DNA from: Vibrio bathopelagicus
GTDB taxonomy: Bacteria; Pseudomonadota; Gammaproteobacteria; Enterobacterales; Vibrionaceae
Reading direction: 5' to 3'
DNA: 64,000 nucleotides
Assembly (NCBI RefSeq): GCF_014879975.1
Contig: NZ_CP062500.1
Location: 3,410,001 to 3,474,000 of the forward strand
Both the position numbers and the translations under genes were made by a program. Of this stretch, positions 19,701-30,156 are shown piece by piece. Within the stretch, counting starts at the first letter, position 1; each line of letters starts with the position of its first letter. The notes below the pieces were generated by a model that was not told the DNA's origin, did no database searches, and was given only the letters and a program-made list of their open reading frames with translations.

Positions 19701-20819
19701 GCCAGGACGCATCATGCGGTAGATTTCTACCAATGCAGAGATGCGATCTACTGTGCTATCTGCACGTAGAGTGTCTGACATGAATGGACCATGGTCTAGG
19801 TCATTCGTGAACAGAACTTCTAGAGATTTGTGACCTGCTTGAGATAAGTTAGCAAGTGCCTCTAGGCTGATCTCTTGGTTCGCGCCAACGATGATCTCGC
19901 CAGTTGCTTCGTTGATGTAATCTTTCGCAGCAATCTTTTCAACGATGTACTCGACAGGTACTTCGATGTGCTCAACGCCATCTTTTTCAAGCTGACGGAT
20001 ATGGCGAGCAGTTACACGGCGACCAGTCTCAACGTAAGTCTTACCATTTGATTCGATGTCGAATGACGCAGTTTCACCACGTAGACGATCAGGAACCAAC
20101 TCCATAAGTAGAGTTTGGTCTTTCACTTCGAAGTTCACTTTGTCGAAGAACAGATCTAGGATCTCTTCTGTCGATTTACCAAGTGCACGAAGGATAATCG
20201 ATGCTGGTAGCTTACGACGACGGTCGATACGTACGAATAAGTTATCCTTAGGATCGAACTCAAAGTCTAACCATGAGCCACGGTAAGGAATTACACGTGC
20301 GTTATAAAGAACTTTACCAGATGAGTGGGTCTTACCCTTATCACTGTCGAAGAACACGCCTGGGCTTCGGTGCAGCTGGGATACGATAACCCTCTCGGTA
20401 CCATTAATTACGAAAGTACCATTGTCCGTCATAAGCGGAATTTCGCCCATGTAGACTTCTTGTTCTTTAATGTCTTTTACAGTACCTGCAGGCGCATCTC
20501 TATCAAAGATAACTAGACGCAGTTTAACGCGTAGTGGCTTTGAGTAAGTTACACCACGAATTTGACATTCTTTAACATCAAATACTGGCTCACCAAGACG
20601 GTAGCTAACGTATTGCAGCTCTGAATTGCCGTTGTAGCTCTGAATTGGAAATACAGAACGAAAAGCAGCCTCAAGACCGTATTGACCTTCTGGATCCTGT
20701 TCGATGAATTTATCGAAAGAATCAAGCTGGATCGATAACAGGTATGGAATGTCCAAAACTTGTGGACGAGTACCAAAATCCTTACGGATGCGCTTTTTCT
20801 CGGTATAAGAGTAAACCAT
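16791..20819 (-). CDS. rpoB: RNA polymerase beta subunit
   Basis: A 1342-residue subunit, the same length as E. coli RpoB. Recognisable are the N-terminal [16 protein letters not shown], the rifampicin-pocket segment [21 protein letters not shown] with wild-type-looking residues, and the C-terminal [20 protein letters not shown] that joins the beta' clamp. It is read with rpoC from the rplJL promoter after partial termination in the 230 bases downstream of rplL. A GAGGAACC ribosome site precedes the ATG. Confidence 0.99.
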   Translation of the reverse strand: MVYSYTEKKRIRKDFGTRPQVLDIPYLLSIQLDSFDKFIEQDPEGQYGLEAAFRSVFPIQSYNGNSELQYVSYRLGEPVFDVKECQIRGVTYSKPLRVKLRLVIFDRDAPAGTVKDIKEQEVYMGEIPLMTDNGTFVINGTERVIVSQLHRSPGVFFDSDKGKTHSSGKVLYNARVIPYRGSWLDFEFDPKDNLFVRIDRRRKLPASIILRALGKSTEEILDLFFDKVNFEVKDQTLLMELVPDRLRGETASFDIESNGKTYVETGRRVTARHIRQLEKDGVEHIEVPVEYIVEKIAAKDYINEATGEIIVGANQEISLEALANLSQAGHKSLEVLFTNDLDHGPFMSDTLRADSTVDRISALVEIYRMMRPGEPPTKEAAESLFESLFFSEDRYDLSTVGRMKFNSSIEREEEEERGTLDESDIIEVMKKLIGIRNGKGEVDDIDHLGNRRIRSVGEMAENQFRVGLVRVERAVKERLSLGDLDAIMPQDLINAKPISAAVKEFFGSSQLSQFMDQNNPLSEVTHKRRISALGPGGLTRERAGFEVRDVHVTHYGRLCPIETPEGPNIGLINSLSAFARCNDYGFLETPYRRVVDGVVTEEVDYLSAIQEGQFVIAQANTVLTEEATFADELITARQKGESGLHPRDHVDYMDVATNQVVSIAASLIPFLEHDDANRALMGANMQRQAVPTLRADKPLVGTGIERNIAVDSGVTAVAKRGGQVQSVDASRIVVKVNEDELVPGEAGIDIYNLTKYTRSNQNTCINQRPTVLPGEPVARGDVLADGPSTDLGELALGQNMRIAFMPWNGYNFEDSILVSERVVQEDRFTTIHIQELSCVARDTKLGSEEITADIPNVGESALSKLDESGIVYIGAEVKGGDILVGKVTPKGETQLTPEEKLLRAIFGEKASDVKDTSLRVPNSVSGTIIDVQVFTRDGVEKDKRALEIEQMQLKEAKKDLTEEFQILEGGLLNRVKAVLLSGGYSEAKLDTIGRKQWLEQVLEDNALQTQLEQLAEQWDELKADFDKKFETKRRKITQGDDLAPGVLKIVKVYLAVKRRIQPGDKMAGRHGNKGVISKINPVEDMPYDEKGQPVDIVLNPLGVPSRMNIGQILEVHLGLAAKGIGDKINQMVKEQQELHKFREFLQKVYDLGDTRQKVDIAELSDDQVRTLIKNLRGGLPIATPVFDGASEALIKELLKLGDLPESGQLKLFDGRTGDSFERPVTVGYMYMLKLNHLVDDKMHARSTGSYSLVTQQPLGGKAQFGGQRFGEMEVWALEAYGAAYTLQEMLTVKSDDVNGRTKMYKNIVDGNHSMEPGMPESFNVLLKEIRSLGINIELEDEE

Positions 20820-20990
20820 GGGGTTCCTCAGCTCGCTGATAAGTGACCCAAACTGTCCAAACGCTCATTAGAGTGGGACAGTGACTAACAGCTGTTTATT
20901 GTGGTTAACAATTATTTCGAAGAAATAACTGTTTTTTTGCTCAGGCGATGACGCTTAAACAGCGGGAAATTCATCATAGCCCTACAGCGC

Positions 20991-21021
20991 AAAAAGGCCG
21001 GTGGTTAATAAACCACCAGCC
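20991..21021 (-). terminator. Attenuator between rplL and rpoB
   Basis: On the minus strand GGCTGGTGGTT and AACCACCGGCC pair around TATT and are followed by TTTTT. This matches the partial terminator known in E. coli rplL-rpoB that sets ribosomal protein to polymerase ratios. The remaining bases up to rpoB hold no ORF. Confidence 0.8.
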
Positions 21022-21053
21022 AATAGCCTCGCGGCTAGGAAATTAAGTAATAA

Positions 21054-21419
21054 TTACTTGATTTCAACAGAAGCGCCAACTTCTTCTAGCTGTGCTTTAA
21101 GAGCTTCAGCTTCAGCTTTGTCAACGCCTTCTTTAAGCGCTGCAGGAGCTGAGTCTACAAGACCTTTAGCTTCTTTAAGACCTAGGCCAGTTGCGCCACG
21201 TACAGCTTTGATAACTTGTACTTTGTTTGCGCCAGCGCCAGTAAGGATAACGTCGAATTCAGTTTGCTCAGCAGCAGCTTCAGCAGAAGCACCACCAGCT
21301 ACAACTGCAGCAGCAGCAGTAACACCGAATTTTTCTTCCATAGCTTCGATAAGCTCAACAACTTGCATTACAGACATTTCTGCAACTGCGTCTAGGATTT
21401 GCTCGTTAGTAATAGACAT
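21054..21419 (-). CDS. rplL: 50S ribosomal protein L7/L12
   Basis: A 121-residue stalk protein. The N-terminal dimerisation helices ([27 protein letters not shown]), the Ala-rich hinge and the C-terminal factor-binding domain ([20 protein letters not shown]) are all evident. It forms the L10(L12)4 stalk that recruits elongation factors. It follows rplJ by 57 bases, in the rplJL-rpoBC unit. Confidence 0.98.
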   Translation of the reverse strand: MSITNEQILDAVAEMSVMQVVELIEAMEEKFGVTAAAAVVAGGASAEAAAEQTEFDVILTGAGANKVQVIKAVRGATGLGLKEAKGLVDSAPAALKEGVDKAEAEALKAQLEEVGASVEIK

Positions 21420-21476
21420 AACAATTCTCTTTTAAGTCAACAATAAGTTTAAATAGCAACCAGTGAAAAGCAAGGC

Positions 21477-21971
21477 TTATGCCGCAGCTTCTTCTTTTTG
21501 GTCGCGAACAGCAGCGATAGTACGAACCAGCTTGCCAGCAGAAGCTTCTTTCATGCACATCATTAGGCGTGCGATAGCTTCGTCGTAAGTTGGTAGTGTC
21601 GCTAGTACATCAGCATCAGTAACTGCGCCTTCAAATGCAGCAGCTTTGATCTCGAATGTTTTGTTCTCTTTAGCGAAGTCTTTGAAAAGACGCGCTGCAG
21701 CACCAGGGTGCTCGTTAGAGAACGCAAGTAGGCTAGGACCAGTAAATGTGTCTTGTAGACACTCATACTCAGTACCTTCTACTGCACGGCGTGCTAGTGT
21801 GTTACGAACAACTCTCATGTAAACACCCGCTTCGCGAGCTTGTTTACGTAGAGAAGTCATCGCGCCAACAGTAACGCCACGAGAGTCAGCTACAACTGCA
21901 GAAAGTGCACCACTGGCTGCTTCGTTGACTTCAGCAACAATTGCTTTTTTGTCTTGAAGATTTAAAGCCAT
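21477..21971 (-). CDS. rplJ: 50S ribosomal protein L10
   Basis: A 164-residue protein with the L10 rRNA-binding N-terminus ([21 protein letters not shown]) and the C-terminal helix that docks L7/L12. With L12 it represses its own operon by binding the mRNA leader upstream. The start follows GAGG in AGAGGTTAATCC. First gene of rplJL-rpoBC, with its own promoter at about 22187-22214. Confidence 0.97.
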   Translation of the reverse strand: MALNLQDKKAIVAEVNEAASGALSAVVADSRGVTVGAMTSLRKQAREAGVYMRVVRNTLARRAVEGTEYECLQDTFTGPSLLAFSNEHPGAAARLFKDFAKENKTFEIKAAAFEGAVTDADVLATLPTYDEAIARLMMCMKEASAGKLVRTIAAVRDQKEEAAA

Positions 21972-22186
21972 TTGGATTAACCTCTGGTTGTGATTACAGC
22001 ACTCAATATAAAATATATTGAGCGTTTACGATGTTATTTAAAAATGAATAAATTCATTTCAAACGACAACATCGCCTACGTAGGTTTTATTAAGCTTTAC
22101 CTTAAAAAGGTTCGGCGCCTACGGTCTTGGGATAGACGATTATGAATTGCTTCAAAAATCACCCAACCACAAATATTAGGCGCAGA
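21972..22186 (-). promoter_or_regulatory. L10 leader of rplJ mRNA
   Basis: The stretch between the rplJ promoter and start is long and structured (for example the inverted segments GTAGGCG near 22076 and 22115). In enterics and vibrios this leader holds the L10(L12)4 autoregulatory site. The assignment rests on position and length; I did not fold it. Confidence 0.55.
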
Positions 22187-22214
22187 AGTATACACTAAAT
22201 CTGCGCCTAAGCAA
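22187..22214 (-). promoter_or_regulatory. Promoter of rplJL-rpoBC
   Basis: On the minus strand TTGCTT and TATACT are separated by 16 bases and followed by TCTGCGCC. The -10 lies inside the inverted repeat TTAGGCGCAGA / TCTGCGCCTAA (22177-22210). The GC-rich discriminator is typical of promoters under stringent control. Confidence 0.65.
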
Positions 22215-22215
22215 A

Positions 22216-22920
22216 TTAGTTTGCTTGTGTGTCAAGACTAGCTTGATCAACAGCAACACCAGCACCCATCGTAGTAGAGATGCTTACTTTCTTCAGGAAA
22301 GTACCTTTCGCTGAAGAAGGCTTAGCTTTCTTAAGAGCAACTAGAAGTGCTTCTAGGTTCTCTTGAAGCTGGTTAGCTTCGAAAGTTGCTTTACCGATAG
22401 TAGTGTGGATGATGCCGTTTTTGTCGTTACGGTAACGAACCTGACCAGCTTTAGCATTTTTAACTGCTTCAGCAACGTTAGGAGTTACAGTACCAACTTT
22501 AGGGTTTGGCATTAGACCGCGTGGACCTAGGATTGTACCTAGTTGACCAACAACGCGCATTGCATCTGGAGAAGCAACAACAACGTCAAAGTCCATTACG
22601 CCTTTTTTCACTTGCTCAGCAAGCTCTTCCATACCAACGATATCTGCGCCAGCTTCTTTAGCTGCTTCTGCGTTTGCACCTTGAGTGAACACAGCAACGC
22701 GGATTTCACGGCCAGTACCGTGAGGTAGCACAGTTGCGCCACGTACGTTTTGGTCAGATTTACGAGCATCGATGCCTAGGTTAACAGCAACATCTACAGA
22801 CTCAACGAATTTAGCAGTTGCTAGTTCTTTAAGAAGAGCAATAGCTTCGTTGATTTCGTATTCTTTAGTTACTTCAACTTTGTCGCGGATTACGCGCATA
22901 CGCTTAGTAAGTTTTGCCAT
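22216..22920 (-). CDS. rplA: 50S ribosomal protein L1
   Basis: A 234-residue protein, standard length. The L1 signature [18 protein letters not shown] and the N-terminal [15 protein letters not shown] are clear. L1 forms the mobile stalk that releases deacylated tRNA from the E site and represses the rplK-rplA mRNA. Four bases after rplK, so translationally coupled. Confidence 0.98.
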   Translation of the reverse strand: MAKLTKRMRVIRDKVEVTKEYEINEAIALLKELATAKFVESVDVAVNLGIDARKSDQNVRGATVLPHGTGREIRVAVFTQGANAEAAKEAGADIVGMEELAEQVKKGVMDFDVVVASPDAMRVVGQLGTILGPRGLMPNPKVGTVTPNVAEAVKNAKAGQVRYRNDKNGIIHTTIGKATFEANQLQENLEALLVALKKAKPSSAKGTFLKKVSISTTMGAGVAVDQASLDTQAN

Positions 22921-22924
22921 GATC

Positions 22925-23353
22925 TTATCCCTCTACCACTAGGCCCATTGAACGAGCAGTACCAGCAATAGAACGCTTCATTGCTTCGATGTCAGCACCA
23001 GTCATATCAGCAGCTTTAGTTTCTGCGATTTCCTGTACTTGAGCGTCAGTTACTGTGCCCACTTTTTCAGTGTTTGGACGACCAGAACCAGACTTAACGC
23101 CAGCAGCTTTCTTAAGAAGAACAGCAGCAGGTGGAGTCTTAGTTACGAACGTGAAAGAACGGTCGTTGTATACAGTAATAACTACTGGAGTAGGTAGACC
23201 TTTCTCAACAGATTCTGTTTTTGCGTTGAACGCTTTACAGAATTCCATGATGTTCACGCCGTGTTGACCTAGAGCAGGACCAACCGGTGGACTTGGGTTT
23301 GCCATACCAGCTGCAACTTGCAGTTTGATATAAGCTTCAACTTTCTTAGCCAT
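22925..23353 (-). CDS. rplK: 50S ribosomal protein L11
   Basis: A 142-residue protein with the N-terminal [20 protein letters not shown] and the rRNA-binding C-terminal domain. L11 sits at the GTPase centre and is needed for RelA activation by stalled ribosomes. It starts the rplKA unit, with its own promoter near 23454-23482. Confidence 0.98.
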   Translation of the reverse strand: MAKKVEAYIKLQVAAGMANPSPPVGPALGQHGVNIMEFCKAFNAKTESVEKGLPTPVVITVYNDRSFTFVTKTPPAAVLLKKAAGVKSGSGRPNTEKVGTVTDAQVQEIAETKAADMTGADIEAMKRSIAGTARSMGLVVEG

Positions 23354-23445
23354 GATATTTCCTAAATATTTGGGTACATGCGCTAGCCTTTAGGCGAGCT
23401 CCCCTTAATTTCATAAATTACTTTTTACTTCCTAAGAAGTAAAAA
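23354..23445 (-). promoter_or_regulatory. Leader of rplK mRNA with probable L1 site
   Basis: About 90 bases between promoter and start contain GGGGAGCTCGCC-TAAA-GGCTAGCG, a small stem resembling the L1 target that regulates rplKA in E. coli. This is inference from position and a short stem, not from folding. Confidence 0.45.
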
Positions 23446-23453
23446 GGCGCGAA

Positions 23454-23482
23454 ATTATAATCATAATTCGCGCCTTTAACAA
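23454..23482 (-). promoter_or_regulatory. Promoter of rplKA, overlapping the nusG terminator
   Basis: On the minus strand TTGTTA and TATAAT are exactly 17 bases apart, followed by the discriminator TTCGCGCC. The same bases form the inverted repeat GGCGCGAATTAT / ATAATTTCGCGCC followed by TTTTT (23441-23475), which would end the secE-nusG transcript. One segment therefore appears to serve as terminator and promoter. Confidence 0.7.
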
Positions 23483-23566
23483 CCCTAAAAAGGTGATTTT
23501 TTATACTCTTTCATTTTGAACAGCTTGTTAAATAGTTATCAACAGCTTACTCAAACTAACCGAGTC

Positions 23567-24115
23567 TTAGTCTAGTTTTTCAACCTGACCGAATTCAAGC
23601 TCAACAGGTGTTGCACGACCAAAGATCGATACAGATACCTTAATGCGGCTCTTCTCGTAATCCACTTCTTCAACAGTACCGTTAAAGTCAGCAAATGGAC
23701 CATCGTTCACACGAACCACTTCACCCGCTTCGAACATTGTCTTAGGACGTGGAGACTCGCTCGCTTTCTCTAGACGGTTCAAGATAGCATCAGCTTCTTT
23801 GTCAGTGATTGGTGCAGGACGATCAGAGGTACCACCAATGAAGCCCATAACACGAGGAATGCTGCGTACTAAGTGCCATGATTCATCATTCATGATCATT
23901 TGCACTAATACGTAGCCAGGGAAGAACTTACGTTCGCTTTTACGGCGTTGACCTGCACGCATTTCCACTACTTCTTCAGTAGGTACTAAAACGTCACCAA
24001 AGAATTCTTCCATGTCGTGCATTTTAATATGTTCGCGTAACGATTGAGATACACGACCTTCATAGCCAGAAAAGGCTTGAACTACATACCAACGTTTTTT
24101 TGGAGCTTCACTCAT
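23567..24115 (-). CDS. nusG: Transcription termination/antitermination factor NusG
   Basis: A 182-residue protein. The NGN domain ([27 protein letters not shown]) binds the polymerase clamp; the C-terminal KOW domain ([19 protein letters not shown]) contacts Rho or ribosomal protein S10. It suppresses pausing and is part of the rRNA antitermination complex, which matters for the four rRNA operons nearby. Thirteen bases after secE. Confidence 0.98.
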   Translation of the reverse strand: MSEAPKKRWYVVQAFSGYEGRVSQSLREHIKMHDMEEFFGDVLVPTEEVVEMRAGQRRKSERKFFPGYVLVQMIMNDESWHLVRSIPRVMGFIGGTSDRPAPITDKEADAILNRLEKASESPRPKTMFEAGEVVRVNDGPFADFNGTVEEVDYEKSRIKVSVSIFGRATPVELEFGQVEKLD

Positions 24116-24128
24116 GAATCAGAACCCT

Positions 24129-24506
24129 CTACACCCCAGTCGCTAGAGAAACTAAACGGACCATAATGCCGTCAATTCCCCAAAGCACTAGAGACATAAC
24201 AATACATACAGCTAAAACGATCAATGTAGTTTGCATAGTTTCTTGGCGAGTAGGCCAAACAACTTTACGAATCTCCATACGAGATTCTTTTGCAAAATCG
24301 ATCGCAGCTTTACCTTTAGTTGTTGTTGCTGCAACGCCTAGTGCGGCAGCAATCAGCACAACTACACCTGCAGCGCGAATTACAACAGACAATTCACCAT
24401 ACAGGTAATTACCCACAACAGCAGCAGCCAACAGTACAAAAGCGACTACCCACTTCATTGTATCTGCTGCACCTGAGCTATCAGGAGTTTCAGCGTTTGC
24501 TTTCAT
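24129..24506 (-). CDS. secE: Protein translocase subunit SecE
   Basis: A 125-residue inner-membrane protein with three hydrophobic segments ([53 protein letters not shown]) as in the gamma-proteobacterial long form. The conserved cytoplasmic amphipathic part [17 protein letters not shown] is present. It clamps SecY in the SecYEG channel. First gene of secE-nusG; the promoter lies in the 220 bases downstream of tufB. Confidence 0.96.
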   Translation of the reverse strand: MKANAETPDSSGAADTMKWVVAFVLLAAAVVGNYLYGELSVVIRAAGVVVLIAAALGVAATTTKGKAAIDFAKESRMEIRKVVWPTRQETMQTTLIVLAVCIVMSLVLWGIDGIMVRLVSLATGV

Positions 24507-24682
24507 AAAACCAACCTGTGATAAGTCTTAAATATAGACGACAATAACCCCGCTGTTGCAGGGCACATTCCTTTGCGTTGCAAAACAACACATCTAACAG
24601 TCATTTTAGTCAAAAAGACTGTTTAATTCTTTGCTAAGAGCTAAAATTGATGCCAAAACACCCAACTCTTTTTTCAGCGCAG

Positions 24683-24710
24683 AAAAAGGGCATCAAATGA
24701 TGCCCTTTTT
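24683..24710 (-). terminator. tufB terminator
   Basis: AAAAAGGGCATCA-AA-TGATGCCCTTTTT, a perfect 13-base stem after the tufB stop on the minus strand. The remaining 170 bases before secE presumably hold its promoter; I found no pair of hexamers that convinces me. Confidence 0.92.
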
Positions 24711-24729
24711 ACTAGTGGTTCGTCAAATC

Positions 24730-25914
24730 TTATGCAAAGATTTTAGCTACAACACCAGCACCAACTGTACGGCCACCTTCGCGGATTGCGAAACGTAGAC
24801 CTTCGTCCATTGCGATTGGAGCGATTAGCTCAACAGTCATTTGAACGTTGTCACCTGGCATTACCATTTCTACGCCTTCTGGTAGAGTGATATCGCCTGT
24901 TACGTCAGTTGTACGGAAGTAGAACTGTGGACGGTAACCCTTGAAGAAAGGAGTGTGACGGCCGCCTTCGTCTTTAGAAAGTACGTATACTTCAGACTCA
25001 AACTTAGTGTGTGGGTTGATTGAACCTTTAGCAGAAAGTACTTGGCCACGTTCAACGTCATCACGCTTAGTACCACGTAGAAGTGCACCAACGTTCTCAC
25101 CTGCACGACCTTCGTCAAGCAGCTTACGGAACATTTCAACACCAGTACAAGTAGTAAGAGTAGTTTCTTTGATACCAACGATTTCTACTTCGTCACCTAC
25201 ACGTAGGATACCGCGCTCGATACGACCAGTAACTACAGTACCACGACCTTGGATTGAGAATACATCTTCAATAGGTAGTAGGAACGGTAGATCAACAGCA
25301 CGCTCTGGAAGTGGAATGTAAGAATCTAGTGCTTCTGCAAGCTCAACGATCTTGTCTTCCCACTGCTTTTCGCCGTTTAGAGCGCCAAGTGCAGAACCTT
25401 GAATTACTGGAAGGTCGTCTCCTGGGTACTCGTACTCAGAAAGAAGTTCACGAACTTCCATTTCTACTAGCTCAAGTAGCTCTTCGTCATCAACCATGTC
25501 ACATTTGTTCATGAATACGATGATGTAAGGGATACCAACTTGACGACCAAGTAGGATGTGCTCACGAGTTTGTGGCATAGGGCCATCTGTAGCAGCAACA
25601 ACTAGGATACCGCCGTCCATTTGAGCAGCACCAGTGATCATGTTTTTAACATAATCGGCGTGTCCAGGACAGTCTACGTGTGCGTAGTGACGTTCAGGAG
25701 TATCGTACTCAACGTGAGAAGTTGCGATTGTGATACCGCGCTCGCGCTCTTCTGGAGCGTTATCGATAGATGCGAAATCTTTAGCAACACCGCCGTACAC
25801 TTTTGCAAGTGTAGTACAGATAGCAGCAGTTAGAGTTGTTTTACCGTGGTCAACGTGGCCGATAGTACCAACGTTTACGTGCGGTTTCGTACGTTCAAAT
25901 TTTTCTTTAGACAT
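24730..25914 (-). CDS. tufB: Elongation factor Tu
   Basis: A 394-residue GTPase that delivers aminoacyl-tRNA. The P-loop GHVDHGKTT (residues 19-27), DCPGHADY and NKCD nucleotide motifs are intact, as are the two beta-barrel domains. The start at 25914 ([20 protein letters not shown]) is preceded by GAGGG; an in-frame start at 25968 would add an 18-residue leader without support. It is the last member of the tRNA-tufB operon, 94 bases after tRNA-Thr(GGT). Confidence 0.98.
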   Translation of the reverse strand: MSKEKFERTKPHVNVGTIGHVDHGKTTLTAAICTTLAKVYGGVAKDFASIDNAPEERERGITIATSHVEYDTPERHYAHVDCPGHADYVKNMITGAAQMDGGILVVAATDGPMPQTREHILLGRQVGIPYIIVFMNKCDMVDDEELLELVEMEVRELLSEYEYPGDDLPVIQGSALGALNGEKQWEDKIVELAEALDSYIPLPERAVDLPFLLPIEDVFSIQGRGTVVTGRIERGILRVGDEVEIVGIKETTLTTCTGVEMFRKLLDEGRAGENVGALLRGTKRDDVERGQVLSAKGSINPHTKFESEVYVLSKDEGGRHTPFFKGYRPQFYFRTTDVTGDITLPEGVEMVMPGDNVQMTVELIAPIAMDEGLRFAIREGGRTVGAGVVAKIFA

Positions 25915-26008
25915 GGGGTGTCCCTCTAGGTACGGATTAGGTGGCTTAAAATAAGACCACGCAACCAAAAAAAATGGTTTTTTATTAAAAGGAGAAGAAG
26001 CTTTAGAC

Positions 26009-26084
26009 TGGTGCTAATACCCAGAGTCGAACTGGGGACCTCACCCTTACCAAGGGTGCGCTCTACCGACTGAGCTATATCAGC
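26009..26084 (-). tRNA. tRNA-Thr (GGT anticodon)
   Basis: 76 bases with CCA encoded. The acceptor GCTGATA pairs with TATTAGC, the anticodon loop reads CTTGGTAAG, and the T arm is GTTCGACTC. It is the last tRNA before tufB, as thrT is in E. coli. Confidence 0.97.
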
Positions 26085-26098
26085 ACACAAAAATGAGT

Positions 26099-26173
<75 letters not shown>

Positions 26174-26211
26174 GACACGTAACTCTTTTGAGCTATTTAA
26201 CCTTTAGAATA

Positions 26212-26296
<85 letters not shown>

Positions 26297-26341
26297 AAAT
26301 TTTGATCTTTCTCTCGCTCTCTATAAATAGAAGGGAGAAAG

Positions 26342-26417
<76 letters not shown>

Positions 26418-26430
26418 ACAAGTGGGGCGC

Positions 26431-26459
26431 ATTTTATTGAATGATTTTCCACCTTGCAA
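26431..26459 (-). promoter_or_regulatory. Promoter of the thrU-tyrU-glyT-thrT-tufB operon
   Basis: On the minus strand TTGCAA and TAAAAT are 17 bases apart and are followed directly by GCGCCCC, the discriminator of stable RNA promoters under ppGpp control. The first tRNA begins 13 bases downstream of the -10 end. Confidence 0.8.
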
Positions 26460-26627
26460 TAGTAAATTGCAAAAAAGTGAAAAATTCTCCTATCAAATTC
26501 ATATATACGGTTATTTAGCTCAAGGTTTCTGCCTTTAATCCGCATCTAGTAAAGGAAGATATTTAATTTATCTATCGCTTGATGTATTTTCCATGCACTT
26601 GTTTTGTTATCCACTATAGAGTTTTGT

Positions 26628-27551
26628 ATGAGCCCATTTATGTCATTTGACCGCGCGCAGTGGTCTGAACTAAGGAATTTAGTTCCGATGACACTTTCTG
26701 AGAGCGACTTGAAAGAGCTTCAAGGCATCAATGAAAAGCTGACAATGGAAGAAGCAGTAGAGATTTATCTACCACTATCGCGCCTATTAAACCTCTATGT
26801 GGCCGCTCGACAAAATAGAAACTCAGTACTTCATCAATTTCTGGATAAGAAAGAGACAGCACCACCATTCATTATTGGTATCGCGGGTAGTGTGGCGGTA
26901 GGGAAAAGTACAACCGCTCGTCTACTGAAAGCGTTGTTATCTCGTTGGGAAAACCACCCTAAAGTTGAACTGGTTACGACAGATGGCTTCTTATATCCCA
27001 ATGAAATACTGGAAGAAAAGGGCTTGATGAGTAAGAAAGGGTTCCCTGAGTCTTATGATATTAAAGCGCTAGTCAATTTTGTATCAGATGTGAAGGCATG
27101 TAAGCGTAATGTGACAGCACCTGTGTATTCTCACCTCACCTACAACATTACCAAGGAAGTAAAAGAGGTCGACTTACCCGATGTGCTCATCATTGAAGGA
27201 CTCAACGTTCTGCAAAGCGGTATGAATTACCCACATGAGCCTCATAGAGTCTTTATTTCAGACTTCCTCGACTTCTCGTTATATGTCGATGCTGAAAGCG
27301 CTCAAATTCAACAATGGTATGTAAATCGTTTTATGAAGTTTCGTGAGGGTGCCTTCGCTAAACCAGGGTCATACTTCGGGCACTACACTAAATTGTCAGA
27401 TCTAGCCGCTAAGGAAAAAGCAGAAGGTATTTGGCAATCAATCAATGGTTTGAACCTAGAGCAAAATATCCTTCCGACCAGAGAAAGAGCTCACCTGATT
27501 TTACGCAAAGGCGCTGATCATATGGTTGAAGAAGTGTTACTAAGAAAATAA
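26628..27551 (+). CDS. coaA: Pantothenate kinase, type I
   Basis: A 307-residue enzyme that phosphorylates pantothenate, the first and CoA-inhibited step of coenzyme A synthesis. The P-loop [14 protein letters not shown] lies at residues 85-98, and [15 protein letters not shown] and [10 protein letters not shown] follow, all as in E. coli CoaA. I start at the ATG at 26628, with AGAG seven bases upstream; a TTG at 26604 would add eight residues. It converges on birA with only seven bases between stop codons and no terminator visible. Confidence 0.96.
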   Translation: MSPFMSFDRAQWSELRNLVPMTLSESDLKELQGINEKLTMEEAVEIYLPLSRLLNLYVAARQNRNSVLHQFLDKKETAPPFIIGIAGSVAVGKSTTARLLKALLSRWENHPKVELVTTDGFLYPNEILEEKGLMSKKGFPESYDIKALVNFVSDVKACKRNVTAPVYSHLTYNITKEVKEVDLPDVLIIEGLNVLQSGMNYPHEPHRVFISDFLDFSLYVDAESAQIQQWYVNRFMKFREGAFAKPGSYFGHYTKLSDLAAKEKAEGIWQSINGLNLEQNILPTRERAHLILRKGADHMVEEVLLRK

Positions 27552-27558
27552 TAACCTC

Positions 27559-28524
27559 TTAGTCCCCTTTTCTTAGAGATATCTCTCCACCGATATAGCT
27601 CTCAACACCGTTCTCAGTTTTGAGTAACACTGCGCCTTGTTCATCGATACCCTGCACAACACCTTCAATTTCTCGAGGTCCAATGATCAGTCTAACGTTG
27701 CGACCTAAGAAGTTATCTAAACGATTCCAGCGTTCGACAAAATTCGACATCCCTTTCAACTCATAGTCGACGAGTGACTTGTCCCAAGCATTAATCAAAG
27801 CTTGAGCTAAGTCATTACGATCCGGAACTTTCCCACCACACACTTCTTTGAGGGAAGTCCATGGCTGGCCAATACCTGATGTTGTTGGATCCATCGATAG
27901 ATTAAGCCCCAAACCAATCACGATATGAGCAGCACCACCAGATTGCCCTGACAGCTCTACCAAGATGCCTGCGAGTTTCTTATCATTATGATAAAGGTCG
28001 TTCGGCCACTTTAGTTTAACACCTTCAATCCCCATATCTTCCAACGCCTCTACAACGGCGACTCCGACCACTAGGCTCAGTCCCATAGCCGCAGCCATAC
28101 CGGCATCGAGTCTCCAGTACATTGAAAGGTAAAGGTTGGCGCCGAATGGCGATACCCATTCGCGACCACGACGTCCACGACCTTCAGCTTGATATTCAGC
28201 AACACAGACCGAACCTGACTCAAGGGTGCTGGTTCGCTCTAACAGGTGTTGGTTTGTTGAACCTATGATTGGAATCAACTCCAGAGAAGCTTCACTGCTG
28301 ACAACAGACAACCTCTCCTGATCGAGCATATCCAAACGACTGGCTAACTTATATCCCTTACCTTGCACTCGATAGATATCCAAACCCCACTCTTGAATAC
28401 CTTTGATATGTTTGCTGATAGCGGCTCTCGACACACCAATCATTTCACCCAGATCTTCACCAGAATGAAACTCACCATCAGCAAGACATTTTAGTAATGT
28501 GAGCTTGGTACTGTGTTCTCTCAT
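27559..28524 (-). CDS. birA: Biotin-[acetyl-CoA carboxylase] ligase and biotin operon repressor
   Basis: A 321-residue bifunctional protein. The N-terminal HTH (GEDLGEMIGVSRAAISKHIK, about residues 22-41) marks it as the repressor-type BirA. The catalytic domain has the biotinoyl-AMP loop GRGRRGREW (115-123), KWPND (172-176) and the following Lys183. It activates biotin and attaches it to carboxylase subunits; with biotinoyl-AMP it represses biotin genes. Its ATG overlaps the murB stop (28521-28524), so murB-birA is one operon. Confidence 0.96.
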   Translation of the reverse strand: MREHSTKLTLLKCLADGEFHSGEDLGEMIGVSRAAISKHIKGIQEWGLDIYRVQGKGYKLASRLDMLDQERLSVVSSEASLELIPIIGSTNQHLLERTSTLESGSVCVAEYQAEGRGRRGREWVSPFGANLYLSMYWRLDAGMAAAMGLSLVVGVAVVEALEDMGIEGVKLKWPNDLYHNDKKLAGILVELSGQSGGAAHIVIGLGLNLSMDPTTSGIGQPWTSLKEVCGGKVPDRNDLAQALINAWDKSLVDYELKGMSNFVERWNRLDNFLGRNVRLIIGPREIEGVVQGIDEQGAVLLKTENGVESYIGGEISLRKGD

Positions 28525-29567
28525 GCCATTGCCTCCAAGGCCTTGTCTAAGTTTGTCTCACTGTCTTGGCCCATAAAGCGAACTTCGTGTTCCAATGGAA
28601 TGTCGAACTTGCCCAGGACAGCTTGACGTACTCGTGCTGCAAGCCTGAGGATATCCGCAGCAGACGCTTCATCATGATTGATGATAACTAAAGCTTGGTT
28701 TGGATGAACTTGAGCACCACCTTCAATCACACCTTTGAACTGGCATTGATCAATGAGCCACCCAGCGGCGACTTTGATCATGTCGTTACTCTCGTAACCG
28801 ACGATGTCTGGGTATAACGCAGACAACCGATCAAAATGATCTTTAGTGATCACGGGGTTTTTAAAGAAACTTCCCGCATTACCTTGCACGGATGGGTCTG
28901 GCAGCTTGCTTGAGCGTATAGCACACACTTCATCGAATATAGAACGAGGAGAAAGTGTCTCTAATGGTAAGCTTTTAAGCGGACCATAGTGGTTACATGG
29001 TTTCCACTCTTTAGCTAATGTTAAACCAATCGCGACAACAATCGCTTTGCCATAGAGAGCGTGCTTAAAAATAGAATCTCGGTAACCAAAGAGACATTCA
29101 TCTTTGCTTAATCGCTTAACTGTATAAGTATCCAGGCACAGAATATCAACGTATTCACATACATCTTGTAGTTCCACGCCATAGGCGCCGATATTCTGAA
29201 TAGGCGCAGAACCTGAGCAACCAGGGATCATGGCTAAGTTCTCTAGACCACCCAGTCCATGATCAACACTCCACTCAACAAGGCTAGGCCAGTCTTCCCC
29301 ACCAGATACATGTAGAGAATAACTTTCTGAGCTTTCTGTTAACTCAATGCCACTTAATCGATTAATAATGACCAAGCCCGAAAAGTGCTCAGTAAAGAGC
29401 ATATTACTCCCTTTCCCGAGCATTAATTTAGGCAAAGCAGACCATTGAGGGTCTTGATATACGGAGATGAGTTCATCAACAGAGGTGACTTCGACAAGTA
29501 CATCGCAAGTCTGCTCGATCGAAAAAGTATGAACATTTTTTAAGCTAGCGTTGAGATAAGATTGCAT
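28521..29567 (-). CDS. murB: UDP-N-acetylenolpyruvoylglucosamine reductase
   Basis: A 348-residue FAD enzyme that reduces UDP-GlcNAc-enolpyruvate to UDP-MurNAc, the second committed step of peptidoglycan synthesis. FAD-binding segments LGKGSNMLF and PIQNIGAYGVEL are present, with the catalytic Ser in NAGSFFKNP and Glu in LEHEVRFMG. This is the type I form (E. coli length 342). First gene of murB-birA; divergent from the GNAT gene with 66 bases between. Confidence 0.96.
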   Translation of the reverse strand: MQSYLNASLKNVHTFSIEQTCDVLVEVTSVDELISVYQDPQWSALPKLMLGKGSNMLFTEHFSGLVIINRLSGIELTESSESYSLHVSGGEDWPSLVEWSVDHGLGGLENLAMIPGCSGSAPIQNIGAYGVELQDVCEYVDILCLDTYTVKRLSKDECLFGYRDSIFKHALYGKAIVVAIGLTLAKEWKPCNHYGPLKSLPLETLSPRSIFDEVCAIRSSKLPDPSVQGNAGSFFKNPVITKDHFDRLSALYPDIVGYESNDMIKVAAGWLIDQCQFKGVIEGGAQVHPNQALVIINHDEASAADILRLAARVRQAVLGKFDIPLEHEVRFMGQDSETNLDKALEAMA

Positions 29568-29633
29568 GGCGATATTTAATTAAATTACACTGCCGACATT
29601 CTAACGCAGATAAACAAATGGCGCAGTGACTGA

Positions 29634-30065
29634 ATGAACAATGTCATCATTACTCAATTAGACCCCGTAAAGGTTCCCCTCGTTAAGCGTTTTTACAAAG
29701 AGCATTACCCAGCAGGTAAAGCCAACAAAAGCGAGCAAATCTACTCATTAGAACTAGATGGCCAGTTATGTGGTGTAGTTCGCTTTCGAACGATAGAAGA
29801 TGCACGCTTACTTACAGGAATGGTTATCTCTAAGGAATACCGCGGCAAGCGATTAGGTTCACAGCTAATGGATTATTGTGTTCTTCACACACTGACGGAA
29901 AAAGATTATTGCTTCGCGTATTCTCATCTGACTAATTTCTACAATCGTCATCAATTCATACAAATCGATCCTAATGAACTACCAAATGGTTTAAGAGTCT
30001 TATATGAGCGCTATTCGAATAGCGGAAAAGATCTCATTCCTATGCATTATCAGCAAAATTGTTAG
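29634..30065 (+). CDS. GNAT-family N-acetyltransferase
   Basis: A 143-residue protein with the GNAT fold. Motif A is LLTGMVISKEYRGKRLGSQL, with the acetyl-CoA pyrophosphate loop R70-G-K-R-L-G75-S. The acceptor cannot be told; the protein could modify a small molecule, an RNA-related substrate or a protein N-terminus. It lies between murB-birA and pssA, a position I do not know from E. coli. No clear ribosome site precedes the ATG (GCGCAGTGACTGA). It may be cotranscribed with pssA, 91 bases downstream. Confidence 0.8.
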   Translation: MNNVIITQLDPVKVPLVKRFYKEHYPAGKANKSEQIYSLELDGQLCGVVRFRTIEDARLLTGMVISKEYRGKRLGSQLMDYCVLHTLTEKDYCFAYSHLTNFYNRHQFIQIDPNELPNGLRVLYERYSNSGKDLIPMHYQQNC

Positions 30066-30156
30066 AGAATGACTCGATTATCTAGTATTTGATGCTATCC
30101 CTTTGGTAAAATTGAAGGTTCGCAATTTTGCATATTTTTAAGGTAAAACAGTCAAT

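Noticed and set aside
14092..20516. Plus-strand frames opposite rpoC and rpoB
   Set aside because: Both genes are intact and highly conserved on the minus strand; the opposite frames have no protein features.
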